From Ligustrum vulgare (lineage: Eukaryota; Streptophyta; Magnoliopsida; Lamiales; Oleaceae), in assembly GCA_963555705.1 (NCBI GenBank), contig OY743188.1, forward strand, positions 28,851,383-28,915,382: a stretch of DNA of 64,000 nucleotides, read 5' to 3'. Shown here piece after piece: positions 1 through 12,183 of the stretch. The notes under the pieces are model-generated. The model had not been told where the DNA came from. It did no database searches and saw only the letters and a program-made list of their open reading frames with translations. Each line of letters starts with the position of its first letter. Within the stretch, counting starts at the first letter, position 1. The translations under genes were made by a program, and so were the position numbers.

Positions 1-593
1 AAATGATAGAATTTTTAAAAGAATAATAAAAGTTTATGGTTTTAATTGAAAATCAAACATAGTTGGGATTTTAAAAAAAATTGGGACCAAAATAAATGAT
101 TTTGAAAACTATCGGGCTTACTCGTATGTTTTAAATATCTTGGGGACTAACTAATTCGTTTTCAAAGTGCAGGGCTGAATCAAAGCATTTTAAAATTAAA
201 TGGGCTGACATAAAATATTTTAAAACTTTAAAATAAGGCTGAAATAAGAAACTTTAAAACTGAAAGGACTTAAATAAATGAGTTTGAAACTTGAGGGCCC
301 TAAAATGTAAATCTAGGAAATTGATGGCTGAAATAAATGAATTTAAAAATGAAGGGGCTGAATTAAATGATTTTTAAAACTCAATAGGGGTTGATTGAAA
401 TATCTTAAAAATGTAGGTGCTAAATAAAACGTTTTAAAATCAAGAACTAAAATTAAACACTTTGAAAGGCTGGGGACCGAAAGGTAATTTTCTTAAAATC
501 AAAATATATATGTAAAGATCTCTTTCTCTCTCTATTTTTGTACCAGAAGAGACGGGAAAGAGAGAGAGGCATCGGCCTCTCCTTGGTTCAATG
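1..593 (-). mobile_element. LOG-family LTR, minus strand, distal piece (cut by window edge)
   Basis: On the minus strand this stretch reads like the middle and 3' part of the long LTRs at 34918-52223. It has the same CT-rich block and GAGAGAGA run, followed by short blocks of the type 'GGTCCC..GAAGTTTTAAA', as at about 36700-37100. It continues across the copia insertion at 7284-8517. The left part of this LTR, and any internal region, lie outside the window. No coding capacity is seen; the open frames here are chance frames. The call rests on sequence resemblance and on the matching continuation beyond the copia element. Confidence 0.6.
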
Positions 594-1528
594 TGTTGGA
601 AAATGGGGCAGAATTTTAGGCAGCAAATGGCTGCCTTTGGACTCAATTTTGGGTGGGACCCACTTGACCTTTGCGTAGGATCGAAGTTGGGTTGTGTTCT
701 CCTCCGTGAGAATATCGAAATGATATGTTCACTTGCCAAAATTGATGCTCGGATGAATGAGAAATTGGAGTTCAAAGAGGACCATGTGGAATATGGTTTT
801 GATGAGAAATAAGTTAAAACTTGTCCCACATAGGAAAGAAACAAAATTTGGAACCACTTTATATATGCATACACTTTGAGAGGTTGTAAGAATGTGTAGC
901 ATAGAGGCTCTCTCCACGTGCGCGCAGGGGGGTGCAAATCTTGGTTCGAATTGGCCTTCGAGCCTTGAACTTGTGTGCGGGCGCGACCTGCGCACACGAA
1001 TGTCGAACCAAATGAACCAAAAATTTGCTCCTCGCGTGGTCCACGTTTTGAAATTTTTTTTACAAATTTTCAAATTTGAAACTCCTAACTCCCAAATTAA
1101 TTTCTGTTAATTGGTGAGTAAATTGGAGAGTTATTGTGTAACTCCTCCTTCACTGCCATTTAACCTCTGCTCCTCCCCAGCTTGAAAACACACGTTTTGC
1201 ACTCCAGAATACAGTCACAGTCTTCTTCTTCTTCCCTGCTCTCTGTTTGGTGATTGTTCAGGCATCCGTTCAGTTCGTTGGAGCAGTTCCATAGTGCTTA
1301 GCTACTGCTTGTACCCGTTGTATCCTGGGAAACAGTCGTCCATACAACTCAAGCACGGATTGGTGAGGGGGCGAATCTGTTTTAAGGAAACTGTACCCGC
1401 ACAGGCCTCGGCTCCTGCTTCTGTTTTACATTTTGTTTCTGATTCTGTTTATTGAATTTCATCAGTTCTTGTTTGTTCTTCCAAAATCAAAACAATTTTA
1501 TTTACATATTCCAGTATTAGTTGTAACA
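594..1528 (+). repeat. Copia 5' LTR
   Basis: Direct repeat of 6347-7283 with TG...CA ends. A TATATA-type element (about 860-866) and a CT-rich stretch (about 1220-1235) fit an LTR promoter and leader. The open frames inside the LTR occur in both copies but show no protein family, and I treat them as non-coding. Confidence 0.95.
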
Positions 1529-1650
1529 AGCTTAAAACAGATTCGAATAATTTTCAAAACAGTTTTGAAAGAACAGACAAGAATTTTTCCTGATTTTGCG
1601 AAATCATATTCCTTTTCAGATAACTTATATATTTGGTTGAATTTTCAGTA

Positions 1651-4600
1651 ATGGCAAACGAACAAATCAACATGGATGTGGCTACTGCTGAAAATCAGAC
1701 GGTGGCTCAGGCTGTGGCTACGCCAAGTTCGACTGTGGCTATGCCAAGTTCTGTTGTGGCTATGCCAAGTTCGACTGTGGCTATGCCAAGTCCTTTTATG
1801 ACTCAATCTATGGCTAAATTGCCAACTCATGCTTTGACACAAACCGTGGCTCAAACTGCAGCTCCAACCGTGACTGTTCCAGTTAACCATGGGGAAAAAC
1901 CGGAGAAATTCAATGGGCTGAATTTCAAAAGGTGGCAGGAAAAGATGTTATTCTACCTGACCACCTTGAATCTTGCGAGGTTCTTGACTGAAAATGCTCC
2001 AGTGCTCCAAGAGGGAGAATGAGACATTCAAGCAGTTAGTGCAGTTGATGCTTGGAAGCACTCGGATTTCCTGTGCCGGAATTATGTGATGAACGGTTTG
2101 GCTGATTCACTAAATAATGTATACTGCACAATAAAAACGGCTAAGGAATTATGGGAATCTTTAGACAAAAAATATAAAATCGAGGATGCCGGGGCCAAGA
2201 AGTTTCTTGTTGGTCGCTTTTTGGAATACAAAATGGTGGACTCCAAACCTGTAATCAGTCAAGTACAAGAACTTCAAGTGATATTGCATGAAATTCATTC
2301 CGAGGGAATGGTTGTGAGCGAGTCCTTCCAAGTGGCTTGTATAATTGAAAAACTACCACCTGCATGGAAGATTTTAAAAACTACCTAAAGCATAAGCGAA
2401 AGGAAATGAATGTTGAGGAACTAATTGTTAGACTTCGAATAGAAGAAGACAACAAAAGTTCTGAAAGAGGGATTAATCCGGTTGTGGCTAAAGCAAATGT
2501 TGTGGAGCATGGGCAAAGCTCCAAACCTAACAAAACCAAGTCTGGGCCATCTAGTAGCAAAGGGCTCAAGTTGGGGCCAAAGGGCGGAATTTCTAAAAAG
2601 AAGTTTCAAGGAAAATGCTTCAATTGTGACAAAATTGGTCACAAGTCTACGGAGTGCCGTTTGCCGAAGAAGAAGAAAGAAGCAAACATGGTTGAAGATG
2701 CATCTGACATCAACCTTGTAGCTGTCATTTCTGAAGTGAACCTGGTGGGTTCAAATCCGAGAGAATGGTGGATAGACACCGGTGCCACCCGACATGTTTG
2801 CTCCGACAAGGAGTTGTTTAGTGGTTTTGAAGCAGCGGATGGGGAGAAGCTGTACATGGGAAATTCAGCGACTTCTGAAATCAAGGGCCATGGAAAGGTG
2901 GTTCTAAAGATGACGTCTGGGAAAGAGCTGACTCTAAACAACGTGCTCTATGTGCCGGAGATTCGCAATAATTTGGTATCCGGCTCGCTGTTGAACAAAC
3001 ATGGCTTCCGCATGGTGTTTGAGTCAGACAAGGTTATTTTGTCTAAGTCTGGAATGTTTGTAGGAAAGGGTTATGTTAGTGATGGGCTTTTTAAGCTTAA
3101 TGTAATGGCTATTAAGCCAAAAATTAATAAAATGAATAACTCTTCCATTTACTTGCTTGAGTCTTCTAATTTGTGGCATGGTAGACTAGGACATGTTAAT
3201 TACGACACTTTGCGTAGACTAATTAACTTGAATTGCATACCTACATTCCAAATTGATAATAAACATAAGTGAGAAACTTGTGTTGAGGCAAAATTGACAA
3301 GGTCATCATTTCAATCCGTTGAAAGAAAAACTAAACCGCTTGATTTAATTCACACCGATGTATGTGATTTAAAATCTGTACAAACAAGGGGAGGCAACAA
3401 ATATTTTATTACTTTTATTGACGATAGCACAAATTATTGCTTTGTGTATTTGCTTAAAAGTAAAGATGAAGCGATAGAGAAATTTGTTCTCTATAAAAAT
3501 GAAATTGAAAATCAACTCAACAAGAAGATCAAAGTGTTGAGAAGTGATAGAGGTGGTGAATATGAATCACCATTTGCTGAATTCTGTGCACAACATGGAA
3601 TTAAACATGAAACAACAGCACCTTATTCACCTCAACAAAATGGTGTTGCTGAACGAAAAAATAGAACATTGAAAGAAATGATGAATGCAATGTTGTTGAG
3701 TTCTGGGTTACCTCAAAACATGTGGGGAGAAGCTGTATTATCAGCTAATTACCTTTTAAATAAGGTGCCCCGAAAGAAAGAAGATAAGAGCCCCTACGAG
3801 TTATTGAAAGGAAGAAAGCCTTCCTACAAATATTTACGAGTGTGGGGGTGTCTTGCCAAAGTGGCTGTACCTGCACCAAAAAAGGTAAAAATAGGACCAA
3901 AAACTGTTGATTGCATATTTATCGGATATGCACATAATAGTAGTGCCTATCGGTTTCTTGTGTTTGATTCTAAAATTTCTGATATACACAAAAACACGAT
4001 AATGGAATCGAGAAATGCATCATTCTTTGAACATGTATTTCCATATAAGTCCAATGAAGAAGCAAACTCTTCTAAACGGACATATGAGACCATGATTGAG
4101 AATAGTCAAGACCAAGACGTAGAAGAGGAAGTTGAGGTTGAACCAAGACGTAGCAAACGAGAAAGGATAGAAAAGTCTTATGGTCCTGATTTTCTGACAT
4201 ATATGCTAGAAACTGAACCTCAAAGCTTCAAAGAAGCAGTAAACTCTTCTGAAGGACCTCAATGGAAAGAGGCAATTAAAAGTGAAATAGATTCCATTCT
4301 GCAAAACCATACATGGGAGCTGGTTGATCTTCCCCCGGGAAGCAAACCACTAGGCTACAAATGGATTTTCAAAAGGAAAATGAAAGCAGATGGAACTATT
4401 GATAAGTATAAGGCAAGACTTGTAATTAAAGGTTATAGGCAACGAGAAGGCCTTGACTACTTTGATACTTATTCTCCGGTAACGAGAATAACTTCCATTC
4501 GATTGATATTAGCGATTGCATCTTTGTATAATCTCGAAGTACATTAAATGGATGTCAAAATTGCTTTTCTAAATGGAGATTTAGAAGAAGAAATTTACAT

Positions 4601-5759
4601 GGAACAACCCGAGGGGTTTTCTGCACAAGGACAAGAAAACAAGGTCTGTAAATTGGTGAAGTCGTTATATGGCTTAAAACAAGCACCAAAACAGTGGCAC
4701 GAAAAATTTGATAATGTCATGATAGAAAGTGGATTTAAAATCAACGAATGTGACAAATGCGTTTACATCAAAGACACAAAAATGGTTTATGTCATTTTAT
4801 GTCTTTATGTTGACGACATGCTCATCGTTGGTAGCAACGATAAGATGATTAAATCTACTAAAAATATGTTGAATTCAAGATTCGACATGAAGGATATGGG
4901 TCTAGCTGATGTGATTCTTGGAGTTAAAATTTCAAGAACATCAGATGGACTTGTTCTAAGTCAGTCACATTATGTGGACAAGATTTTGGAAAAATCCAAT
5001 AATGATGATACTGGCATGGCTAAAACACCGATAGATACAAGTCAACATCTATCGAAAAATAGAGGCGATGGTATTTCTCAAGTAGAGTACTCTAGAATAA
5101 TCGGAAGTCTTATGTATCTAATGAGTTGTACAAGACCAGATATAGCTTACGCAGTTAGTAAGCTGAGTAGATATACTAGTAATTCAGGGCCTGACCACTG
5201 GAAAGGAATAGTAAGAGTACTAAGATACTTGAGATATACTCGTAATTATGGACTGCACTATACTAGATATCCGGCAGTCATTGAAGGATATAGTGATGCT
5301 AATTGGATATCTGATATAAAAGACTCAAAGTCTACTAGTGGATTTGTGTTCACATTGGGAGGTGCAGCCATATCATGGAAATCCTCTAAACAAACAGTTA
5401 TTGCGAGATCTACCATGGAATCTGAGTTTATAGCTCTAGATAAATGTGGTGAAGAGGCTGAATGGCTACGCAATTTCTTAGAGGATATTCCAAGTTGGTC
5501 AAAACCAGTGCCAGCAATTTGCATACACTGTGATAGTCAATCTGCAATTGGTAGGGCACAAAGTAACATGTACAATGGTAAGTCTAGACATATATGTCGT
5601 AGACATAACACCATAAGACAATTACTCTCAACTGGAGTTATCTCGATTGACTATGTAAAGTTAAAAGATAACATTGCGGATCCGCTAACCAAAGGGTTAA
5701 ATAGAGAGTTAGTCGCAAAATCATCGAGAGGAATGGGACTTAAGCCCTTGGAAGAATGA
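1651..5759 (+). pseudogene. Copia gag-pol polyprotein, broken
   Basis: The reading starts at ATG 1651, just after the leader. Gag runs to about 2715 and carries a CCHC zinc knuckle (CFNCDKIGHKSTEC, 2617-2658). The protease active site WWIDTGA is at about 2767. The pre-integrase domain (WHGRLGH, about 3174) is followed by integrase with SDRGGEY and [18 protein letters not shown] has the YVDD box at 4806-4817. RNase H (EGYSDANW to about 5700) ends the protein at the TGA at 5757-5759. Breaks: TGA at 2020-2022, a 1-bp frameshift near 2370, TGA at 3270-3272 at the first cysteine of the pre-integrase CxxC, and TAA at 4545-4547 inside RT. Apart from these the domains are well preserved, in line with a recent insertion. 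Confidence 0.93.
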
Positions 5760-6346
5760 GTTTATACAATGGAAACCCAACCTAATTGACTGGAGATCCC
5801 AAGATCTAGGTTCAAAGGGACAACCTAATTGTAAAGACTTAATTGAATCACTGTGGGGGTTAACATCCCTTGCCCATTCCTATGATGTAACAGTGATGCC
5901 CGTAAGAACGAAGGATAAGCAATATGCTTTTAATGATTCTTATGTGTCGGGAATCCGAGCGGAGTAGAGCGGGCTACTCTTAATTAAGAGATCACCTATG
6001 TGAGAGAGAAGTGGGGCCGCTTCTAAAGGAATTATGTTGGGCTAAATTCTTAGAAACTCTCACAGAACCAGGCGTATGTTCATGGCCACAAACGAACATA
6101 ATAATGAGAACTGAACTATGTTAGGAAGAATCCTGTGTAAGGTATATCATCATTTACACAAAAGGCAGAACAGTTCAAGGACATCGAGTCTACTGGTCAG
6201 CTAGTAAAGTAAATATACTTTCATAAGGGAAGGTTCAAAGGGTAATACCTACCTATCCTATACAGGTTTCAACTGTTGAACTATATCACCAAGTCATTGT
6301 GTCTTGTGTTGTCTTGTCTCTCACAATTTTCATTCATGTGGGGGAT
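5760..6346 (+). other. Copia 3' untranslated region and polypurine tract
   Basis: About 590 bp without a supported gene lies between the pol stop and the 3' LTR. It ends in the purine run GTGGGGGA (about 6338-6345) directly before the LTR start, as expected for the plus-strand primer of a copia element. Confidence 0.8.
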
Positions 6347-7283
6347 TGTTGGAAAATGGGGCAGAATTTTAGGCAGCAAATGGCTGCCTTTGGACTCAAT
6401 TTTGGGTGGGACCCACTTGACCTTTGCGTAGGATCGAAGTTGGGTTGTGTTCTCCTCCGTGAGAACATCGAAATGATATGTTCACTTGCCAAAATTGATG
6501 CTCGGATGAATGAGAAATTGGAGTTCAAAGAGGACCATGTGGAATATGGTTTTGATGGGAAATAAGTTAAAACTTGTCCCACATAGGAAAGAAACAAGAT
6601 TTGGAACCACTTTATATATTCATACACTTTGAGAGGTTGTAAGAATGTGTAGCATAGAGGCTCTCTCCACGTGCGCGCAGGGGGGGTGCAAATCTTGGTT
6701 CGAATTGGCCTTCGAGCCTTGAACTTGTGTGCGGGCGCGACCTGCGCACACGAATGTCGAACCAAATGAACCAAAAATTGGCTCCTCGCGTGGTCCACGT
6801 TTTGAAAATTTTTTTTACAAATTTTCAAATTTGAAACTCCTAACTCCCAAATTAATTTCTGTTAATTGGTGAGTAAATTGGAGAGTTATTGTGTAACTCC
6901 TCCTTCACTGCCATTTAACCTCTGCTCCTCCCCAGTTTGAAAACACACGTTTTGCACTCCAGAATACAGTCCCAGTCTTCTTCTTCTTCCCTGCTCTCTG
7001 TTTGGTGATTGTTCAGACATCCGTTCAGTTCGTTGGAGCAGTTCCATAGTGCTTTGCTACTGCTTGTACCCGTTGTATCCTGGGAAACAGTCGTCCATAC
7101 AACTCAAGCACGGATTGGTGAGGGGGCGAATCTGTTTTAAGGAAACTGTGCCCGCACAGGCCTCGGCTCCTGCTTCTGTTTTACATTTTGTTTCTGATTC
7201 TGTTTATTGAATTTCATCAGTTCTTGTTTGTTCTTCCAAAATCAAAACTATTTTATTTACATATTCCAGTATTAGTTGTAACA
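6347..7283 (+). repeat. Copia 3' LTR
   Basis: Direct repeat of 594-1528, about 98.8% identical by eye, ending in ...GTAACA. It is followed at once by the target duplication CAATG (7284-7288). Confidence 0.95.
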
Positions 7284-8517
7284 CAATGTTTCCGGAGAAA
7301 TCCACCGGCGGTCCGCTGTTGGTAACACCGTCGTTGAGTGGCAGCGTCAAGGGGTGAAGGTGGGGTGTAATGAAAAATGGATTTTTTTTTTGTGCGAGGT
7401 GGTGCTAAACCGAGGCTGGTTTCGTGGGTTTTTCCGGCGTTTGCTCGGTCAGAACGTGGTGTTCAAGGTAAACATGTGGGTATTTTGATTCTTGGGGTTT
7501 ATTTCTGGGTTTTGGGCTTTCTTGGCTTGGGCAACCATGGTTTGGAGGTGGTGATGTGGTGGTTGGTTCTGGAAGGCTGCGATTTTGGTGGTTTGAGTGT
7601 ATTGGTGGCGGTGCTTGGCGTTGGACTAAGGCTGTAGATAGCTGGTTGGGAGAGTTACAGGTTTGGCAGATTGATGAAGGTTATGGTAGTTGTGACAAGG
7701 CCGGTTTTGACTGGTTGCAGCTGAGCTCGTGTAATTTGGGTGTTGATTGTGGGTTTGGTTCAGTGGCAGTGAGTTCCGGCTGTGGTTTGGAGGTGTCGGT
7801 GTTGTGGTTGATTTTGGCAGTGGGCTGTGGTGTTGCAGATTGGTTTCAGACAATGGTGTGTGTAGCTTCGGTTGGGTTACTGAAATCGTGGTTCGTGGGT
7901 GGCCTGTGAAATTGGTGGAATTGATGAATTGTGGCTATTTTGGAGTTGGCTGTTCCGGTGTTTCGAATCTGGTGGTGCACAATTGGTGGCCGGTTATGGT
8001 TGGCATAGAGATGGCTGGTGGTGGGTTTTGCTGTTGTGCTGGTGATTTTTGTGCGTGAATTGAAAGAGGAGAATATATGTGTATATATAGATTTGGTATG
8101 GAGATGTTATAGTTAGAATGAAATTGTGATGAAGTTGGATATGGAAAATATTGCTGTTGGAATAGAATTTTGAATATGGAAACGTTTGATTTAAAATAAG
8201 ATTGTAAAAATTTGGGATACTAGAATACTAGTGCGAATAGAATACATCTAAGATAATTATTTAAAAGATAAGACTTGAATTAAAAATAAATTTGGATAAT
8301 AATTGGATTCAAGAATTAAATTTTTTAAAATAAATAAAAATAATGATCTTTGAACATTTTTAATAAAATTTGGAATTTGATTATAATTAAAATAAATTTT
8401 AAAATTTCACTTAATAATTGGCTAGATGAATATTCTTTTAAAATAAATGGGATAAGTCATAGCGACATGTCTTTATAATATTTTATTTTAAGTAACGAAA
8501 AATTTCCGGTCGCTACA
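7284..8517 (-). mobile_element. LOG-family LTR, minus strand, 5' piece
   Basis: The reverse complement begins TGTAGCGACC at 8517. This is the LTR start of the family seen at 19540 and, as TATAGCGACC, at 34918, 41806 and 48694. An AT-rich part follows, then a CA-rich part and a CCGGAAAAACC block, as in the other copies. Together with 1-593 it gives at least 1.8 kb of LTR, interrupted by the copia element. Several long GT-rich open frames on the plus strand (7377-8058) are low-complexity and match no family. The flank at 8518 is copia RNase H sequence, the sequence into which this LTR was inserted. Confidence 0.75.
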
Positions 8518-8797
8518 GAAGCAAGGAGAAGCCACACCATTGTTTTGTGACAACAAATCGGCTATTGCAATGACAAAGAATCCATGTTTTCATATTAGAA
8601 CAAGGCACATTGCAATCAAGTATCACTTCAATCGAGATGCAATTGAAGATGGAAAAGTTGAACTAAACTATTGCAAGTCTGAAGAACAAGTGGTGGACAT
8701 CTTCATAAAGGCACTTCCGATATCAAAGTTCCAGCAACTAAGAGTTGCACTTGGAGTCCAAGAAAAACACATTAAGGGGGAGAATGTTAATGTATAA
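8518..8797 (+). pseudogene. Copia pol C-terminus (RNase H) remnant
   Basis: An open frame from 8519 encodes the end of copia RNase H: a PLFCDNKSAIA motif, then HIRTRHIAIKYHF and a C-terminal KALP motif. This is a different copia lineage from the element at 594-7283. The upstream part of pol is cut off at 8518 by the LOG-family LTR. A polypurine tract (AAGGGGGAGAA, about 8774-8784) follows within the frame, and an LTR start TGTTAATG is at 8785. Confidence 0.85.
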
Positions 8798-9240
8798 TGT
8801 GTTTTATTTTGAAGTAAAGAAATGTATTTTATTTTGTCTAATCCAACGGCTATAAAATAGACAAGTGTAAGGTTGATCTTATGTCTTGTAGTAGGTTAAA
8901 ATTTCACTTTTTATATTGTATAAGACAGCTGTAATGAAATGTAAGCAATCAGATTTTCCCAGCCTCTTCCTGCCTCATGTTTTCTCACCCAGCACCACTA
9001 TTTTTCTTCCCCTGCATCCACAAGATGGGGGATTTGAATTTTTTTTTTAATTTTTTAATTTTTTTTAGTTCTGGCAGAACTTCATGCTTCAAATTTTAGA
9101 AGCCCATTTAAATAACCCAAACCCAATAACCTACCCAACTCAATAATACCCAAACCCCCAAATTCCAAAACCATACGCACCTGCCTCTGCTACTCTCTTG
9201 CTCGAGGCGCCTCTAAGTCTGTCCAGTCTCCAGTGTCCAG
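8785..9240 (+). repeat. Probable 3' LTR of the copia remnant (right end uncertain)
   Basis: The stretch starts with TGTTAATG directly after a purine tract, where a copia 3' LTR is expected, and has a TATAAAATAG box at about 8851. No second LTR is in the window and no clear CA end or target duplication was found, so the right boundary is a guess. Confidence 0.45.
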
Positions 9241-10110
9241 TCTAGAAAATCGGCAAGGACCCTCAACCAGTGACCGATCGATTGGGGGGGACCGGTGTCA
9301 TTATCTGTGGCCGTCCTTGCGTGACTGCTTCCGTCTCCTCTACTGTGTAATGCGTTTGGTGAGTGGTGAGTGAGTTTAACTTTTTACCTTTTTTTTTTTT
9401 CTTTTTAGGTTTTGTAATTGTTATTTATAACTAAGAATCTTCATCTAACTATCTAATACTTAGTATAATCTTGGATTGATAATTTGATGTAGTAGGCTAC
9501 TTCCTACTTGGCTAGTTGACTTGGATTGTAGACTTGGATTAATTCTCAGATTCTCAATAATAAGGTAATGTGTGGCTATCCTTTACTTTACTTCTAGTAA
9601 AGAAGTATTATTTAAAAAATCAGAAGTGTTAATTTCATGATTTCAGGTTCTAAGTAGTTAAGTTTTGAAGTGTTATTTGAAAATTTTTAAATGTGAATTG
9701 TTGAGATTTGGTGAACATCTAATTTTTGAATTGTGTCTATTTATTGAAATTTTATGAATATTTGATTTGATTTGTGAATCGTAATTATTGACTTAAAGAT
9801 TATGGAACGTTTTTTTCAACCAAAATGAAAGTTTCAACCTAGTTGAAAATGTGAAAAGTAGCGAGTCTCATAAAAATATGTGGTTGAAAATGAATTTAAG
9901 GAAAAACTTGAAAAATAATATGACCAAACAACACATTTTTCAAACTACTTTTTAACCACATATTTCTCAAATTTCTTTTCAACCGCATGTTACCTCGAAA
10001 ACATTACATTTTTTATTTATAAACAAAAATAATTTTTGTCCCCTGAGAGACTGTTGATAGTACTTTCAGATATATCTTAGAAAATTCAAAAATATTTGGT
10101 GGAAATATTT
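9241..10110. other. Non-coding stretch, no gene recognised
   Basis: A short GC-richer patch (9240-9370) is followed by AT-rich DNA with poly-T runs. At 9810-9990 there are several GTTGAAAA / TTTTCAACC words in both orientations, suggestive of a decayed small inverted-repeat transposon. Clear ends could not be placed. Confidence 0.35.
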
Positions 10111-10114
10111 TTAT

Positions 10115-10895
10115 CTTTGGAGGAGATTTCCGCAGGTGCTCCCTGTCGTTCCACGAGTAACAAGATAATGAACAATTAATCAAAGTTTGGTTAGATCATA
10201 TCTTTGAGAGAAAATGGAAATCCTCCAACTAAGTTAAAACATGCATCCTCATAATGGTAATCAATTTTCTCAATACTTGATCCAAATTGATAGTGGAACG
10301 GTAGCTTACATAGAGGATGACTTGCTCAATACTTCATTAACTTACCAATGGAGATAGTTATAGCATGTGATGATGTCGAAACTTCGGAGTTACAATTACA
10401 AAATGCAGTATTTCCAAGATTAACAGACAATGCATCTTCTCCTAATTATATAACACAAGGTGAAATTCTTTCAAAAAATAATAAGTATGTCGACTACCTT
10501 AACAATAAAATGATCGGGCTATTTCTAGGAGACACTGAAAAATTTGTGACCTTTGACCAAGAAACATTATCCATGTAGAAATAATTATTGGGCAACATGC
10601 TAGAAAACAAGTTTTTCTTTCGTGCGTCACGTTAAGTCCAATAAATAATAAAGGATATTTATTCAAATTCAAGAAGAAACAACGTCTGTGCTTTACAATG
10701 ACAATTAACAAGGCTCAAATTCAAATAGTACCTAATATTGGAATATATCTTCCTGAACATGTACTTACTCACAGGAAACTATATATCGCACTTTCACATG
10801 AAATTTTAATGCAGACAACAAAGGTCTTTATAAAAGTTGCAAAAAAATTTGGGATGTTAACAAAAATTATCATGTATAAATTTCTTTTATTGTAA
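10115..10895 (+). pseudogene. Helitron/PIF1-type helicase C-terminus, decayed
   Basis: Pieces of a PIF1-like helicase of the Helitron type occur in order but in shifted frames. FGGDFR at about 10117 is the motif before 'QVLPVV', which continues one base out of frame. Next come a 'NQFSQYLIQID' segment (about 10258) and an 'AILxxxNxxVDxLN' type segment (about 10455-10520). The C-terminal motif MTINKAQ...GIYLPEHVLTH...LYIALS (10698-10790) closes the series. Frameshifts and stops separate the pieces, so no product is expected. No Helitron ends (5' TC, 3' hairpin plus CTRR) were located. Confidence 0.82.
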
Positions 10896-11354
10896 CCATA
10901 ATGTTACATTTTAGTTCATTGAATCATTACAAATATTATTCAAAAACATTTTATTACTACAAAAAATTACACAAATTATTCATTCTTTACATAAGATGTG
11001 TAATGTACAAAAAAGTATTATTGTGGTTAAAACATTACATTTCGATTTATTCAACATTTTCACATTATATATTAAAAAAAAAAAATAAAAAAAAAATCAT
11101 GCATAACATTTCAACAATTTCAATTTTTTCTTTTAATAATACATTTTACCTCAACAACTTTCAAAAAATAATATTAGTTCTACGAAGACATTGCGCATCA
11201 AATTCATCCTATAAGTAAGACATGCAAAGCACGTGCTTATTACTAGTATACTTAGAATTAAGAGAACTGAAAAAATATATGTTTAGAAATAAGTAAAATA
11301 ATTAAAAACTACGTGTTTAGAAGTAAAAATAAAATAACTTTATTATTTTCGATA

Positions 11355-11534
11355 TTAAGCCCTTGTTTGGCCCACATTATTTAGAAACAAAATTTATTCA
11401 ACATTCAATTTTAACCATTTATTTTAGTCAAGTTTACTATTTTTGACTTTTCAAATTTTTTTAATCACATATTTTTTAAAAATACTGTTCAAAATCATAT
11501 TATTTCTCAAATAATGAGGCCAAACAAGGCTAAC
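11355..11534. mobile_element. MITE, copy 1 of a three-copy family
   Basis: About 180 bp with inverted ends, TTAAGCCCTTGTTTGG on the left and the reverse complement of TTAGCCTTGTTTGGCC on the right. The interior is AT-rich and non-coding. Related copies are at 31421-31600 and 57866-58040, sharing the phrases 'TTTATTCAA...CATT.AATTTTAACCAT' and 'ACTTTTCAAA.TTTTTTAA'. The superfamily is not certain. Confidence 0.6.
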
Positions 11535-11599
11535 TAACTTGCGTGAAATCTACTGGGGACCATATACGCATCCAGTTTCTTCTCCTTCCCTATTGAAAT

Positions 11600-11715
11600 T
11601 CGGAAACAGTGCTAGACTTTAACGAGGACTCAAACTCTGTAATATAAGCCATTGGTCATCACAGATTTCGTCTTCTTTAATCTCTCTCTTTCCCCTTCTT
11701 CCTCATCCTTCAAAC
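11600..11715 (+). promoter_or_regulatory. Likely proximal promoter and leader of the RING-H2 gene
   Basis: A weak TATA-like word (TAATATAAG, about 11640) is followed by a strongly pyrimidine-rich leader (TCTTCTTT, CTCTCTCTTTCCCC; about 11668-11712) directly before the start codon at 11716. Pyrimidine patches of this kind are common near plant transcription starts. No other motif is claimed. Confidence 0.35.
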
Positions 11716-12183
11716 ATGTCGTCTTTTATTGTGTTAATTGTCATGGAAATTTTAGTATTTCTTCTGGTGTTTATTGGATCTGCATGTTTGAAAAAACCCA
11801 GTGATAATGCACCACCAGAGGAGCCAGCACTATCGCTGCCGGTCGGAAACCGTCCTCCACCAGCAGCACGCGTGATACCGATCATATACCATCCACAACC
11901 AGCGGCGCCACCACGCCCGCCACCAGTTGCACAGACTTCAACGCAATCCCAGGCGAAGGAAGGAATTGGAAAGAAGTATGAAGTAGTAATCGATGTTTAT
12001 ATCGAACAAACTGCAGATGGGGAACGTGAATGCTCTATCTGTCTGACGGAATACATAAACCGAGAATTGTTAGGGCGTCTTCCGGTTTGCAACCATATAT
12101 TTCATATTGATTGTATCAAAATATGGCTCGAAATTAATCGGACTTGTCCATTGTGCCGCCGGAGTAACGGCGGTGAAGTATAG
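11716..12183 (+). CDS. ATL-type RING-H2 finger E3 ubiquitin ligase
   Basis: Intronless 155-residue protein, intact from ATG 11716 to TAG 12181-12183. Residues 4-25 are a hydrophobic membrane anchor (FIVLIVMEILVFLLVFIG). A proline-rich linker (about 33-72) follows. The C-terminal RING-H2 domain has all eight metal ligands: C106, C109, C125, H127, H130, C133, C144 and C147. Tryptophan 137, four residues after C133, is the usual E2-contact residue. This order (membrane segment, linker, RING-H2, no intron) is typical of plant ATL ubiquitin ligases. These transfer ubiquitin from an E2 to target proteins at membranes and often act in defence or carbon/nitrogen responses. The classic ATL 'GLD' motif between anchor and RING is not evident, so it is a divergent or short member. 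The substrate is unknown. Confidence 0.9.
   Translation: MSSFIVLIVMEILVFLLVFIGSACLKKPSDNAPPEEPALSLPVGNRPPPAARVIPIIYHPQPAAPPRPPPVAQTSTQSQAKEGIGKKYEVVIDVYIEQTADGERECSICLTEYINRELLGRLPVCNHIFHIDCIKIWLEINRTCPLCRRSNGGEV

Larger units (their letters stand above)
594..7283 (+). mobile_element. Ty1/copia LTR retrotransposon, nearly complete and young
   Basis: Two LTRs of about 936 bp (594-1528 and 6347-7283), each starting TGTTGG and ending TAACA, flank a gag-pol region in copia order: gag, protease, integrase, reverse transcriptase, RNase H. A perfect 5-bp target duplication CAATG lies at 589-593 and 7284-7288. The LTRs differ by about 11 substitutions and two 1-bp indels, roughly 1.2%. With a commonly used plant rate of 1.3e-8 per site per year this gives an age near 0.45 million years. 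The coding region has three stops and one frameshift, so this copy cannot supply its own proteins. No canonical tRNA-iMet primer site follows the 5' LTR. Confidence 0.95.

Noticed and set aside
591..812. 73-residue open frame in the copia LTR, also present in the other LTR
   Set aside because: It is kept only because the LTRs are nearly identical; there is no family motif and it overlaps LTR control sequence.
7377..8058. Several GT-rich open frames on the plus strand (86, 117 and 103 residues)
   Set aside because: Low-complexity Trp/Val/Gly-rich frames in LTR sequence; no conserved domain, and the frames are not shared with the other LTRs of the family.
10115..10895. Complete Helitron
   Set aside because: Only the helicase C-terminus is readable; no Rep domain and no 3' hairpin plus CTRR end were found.
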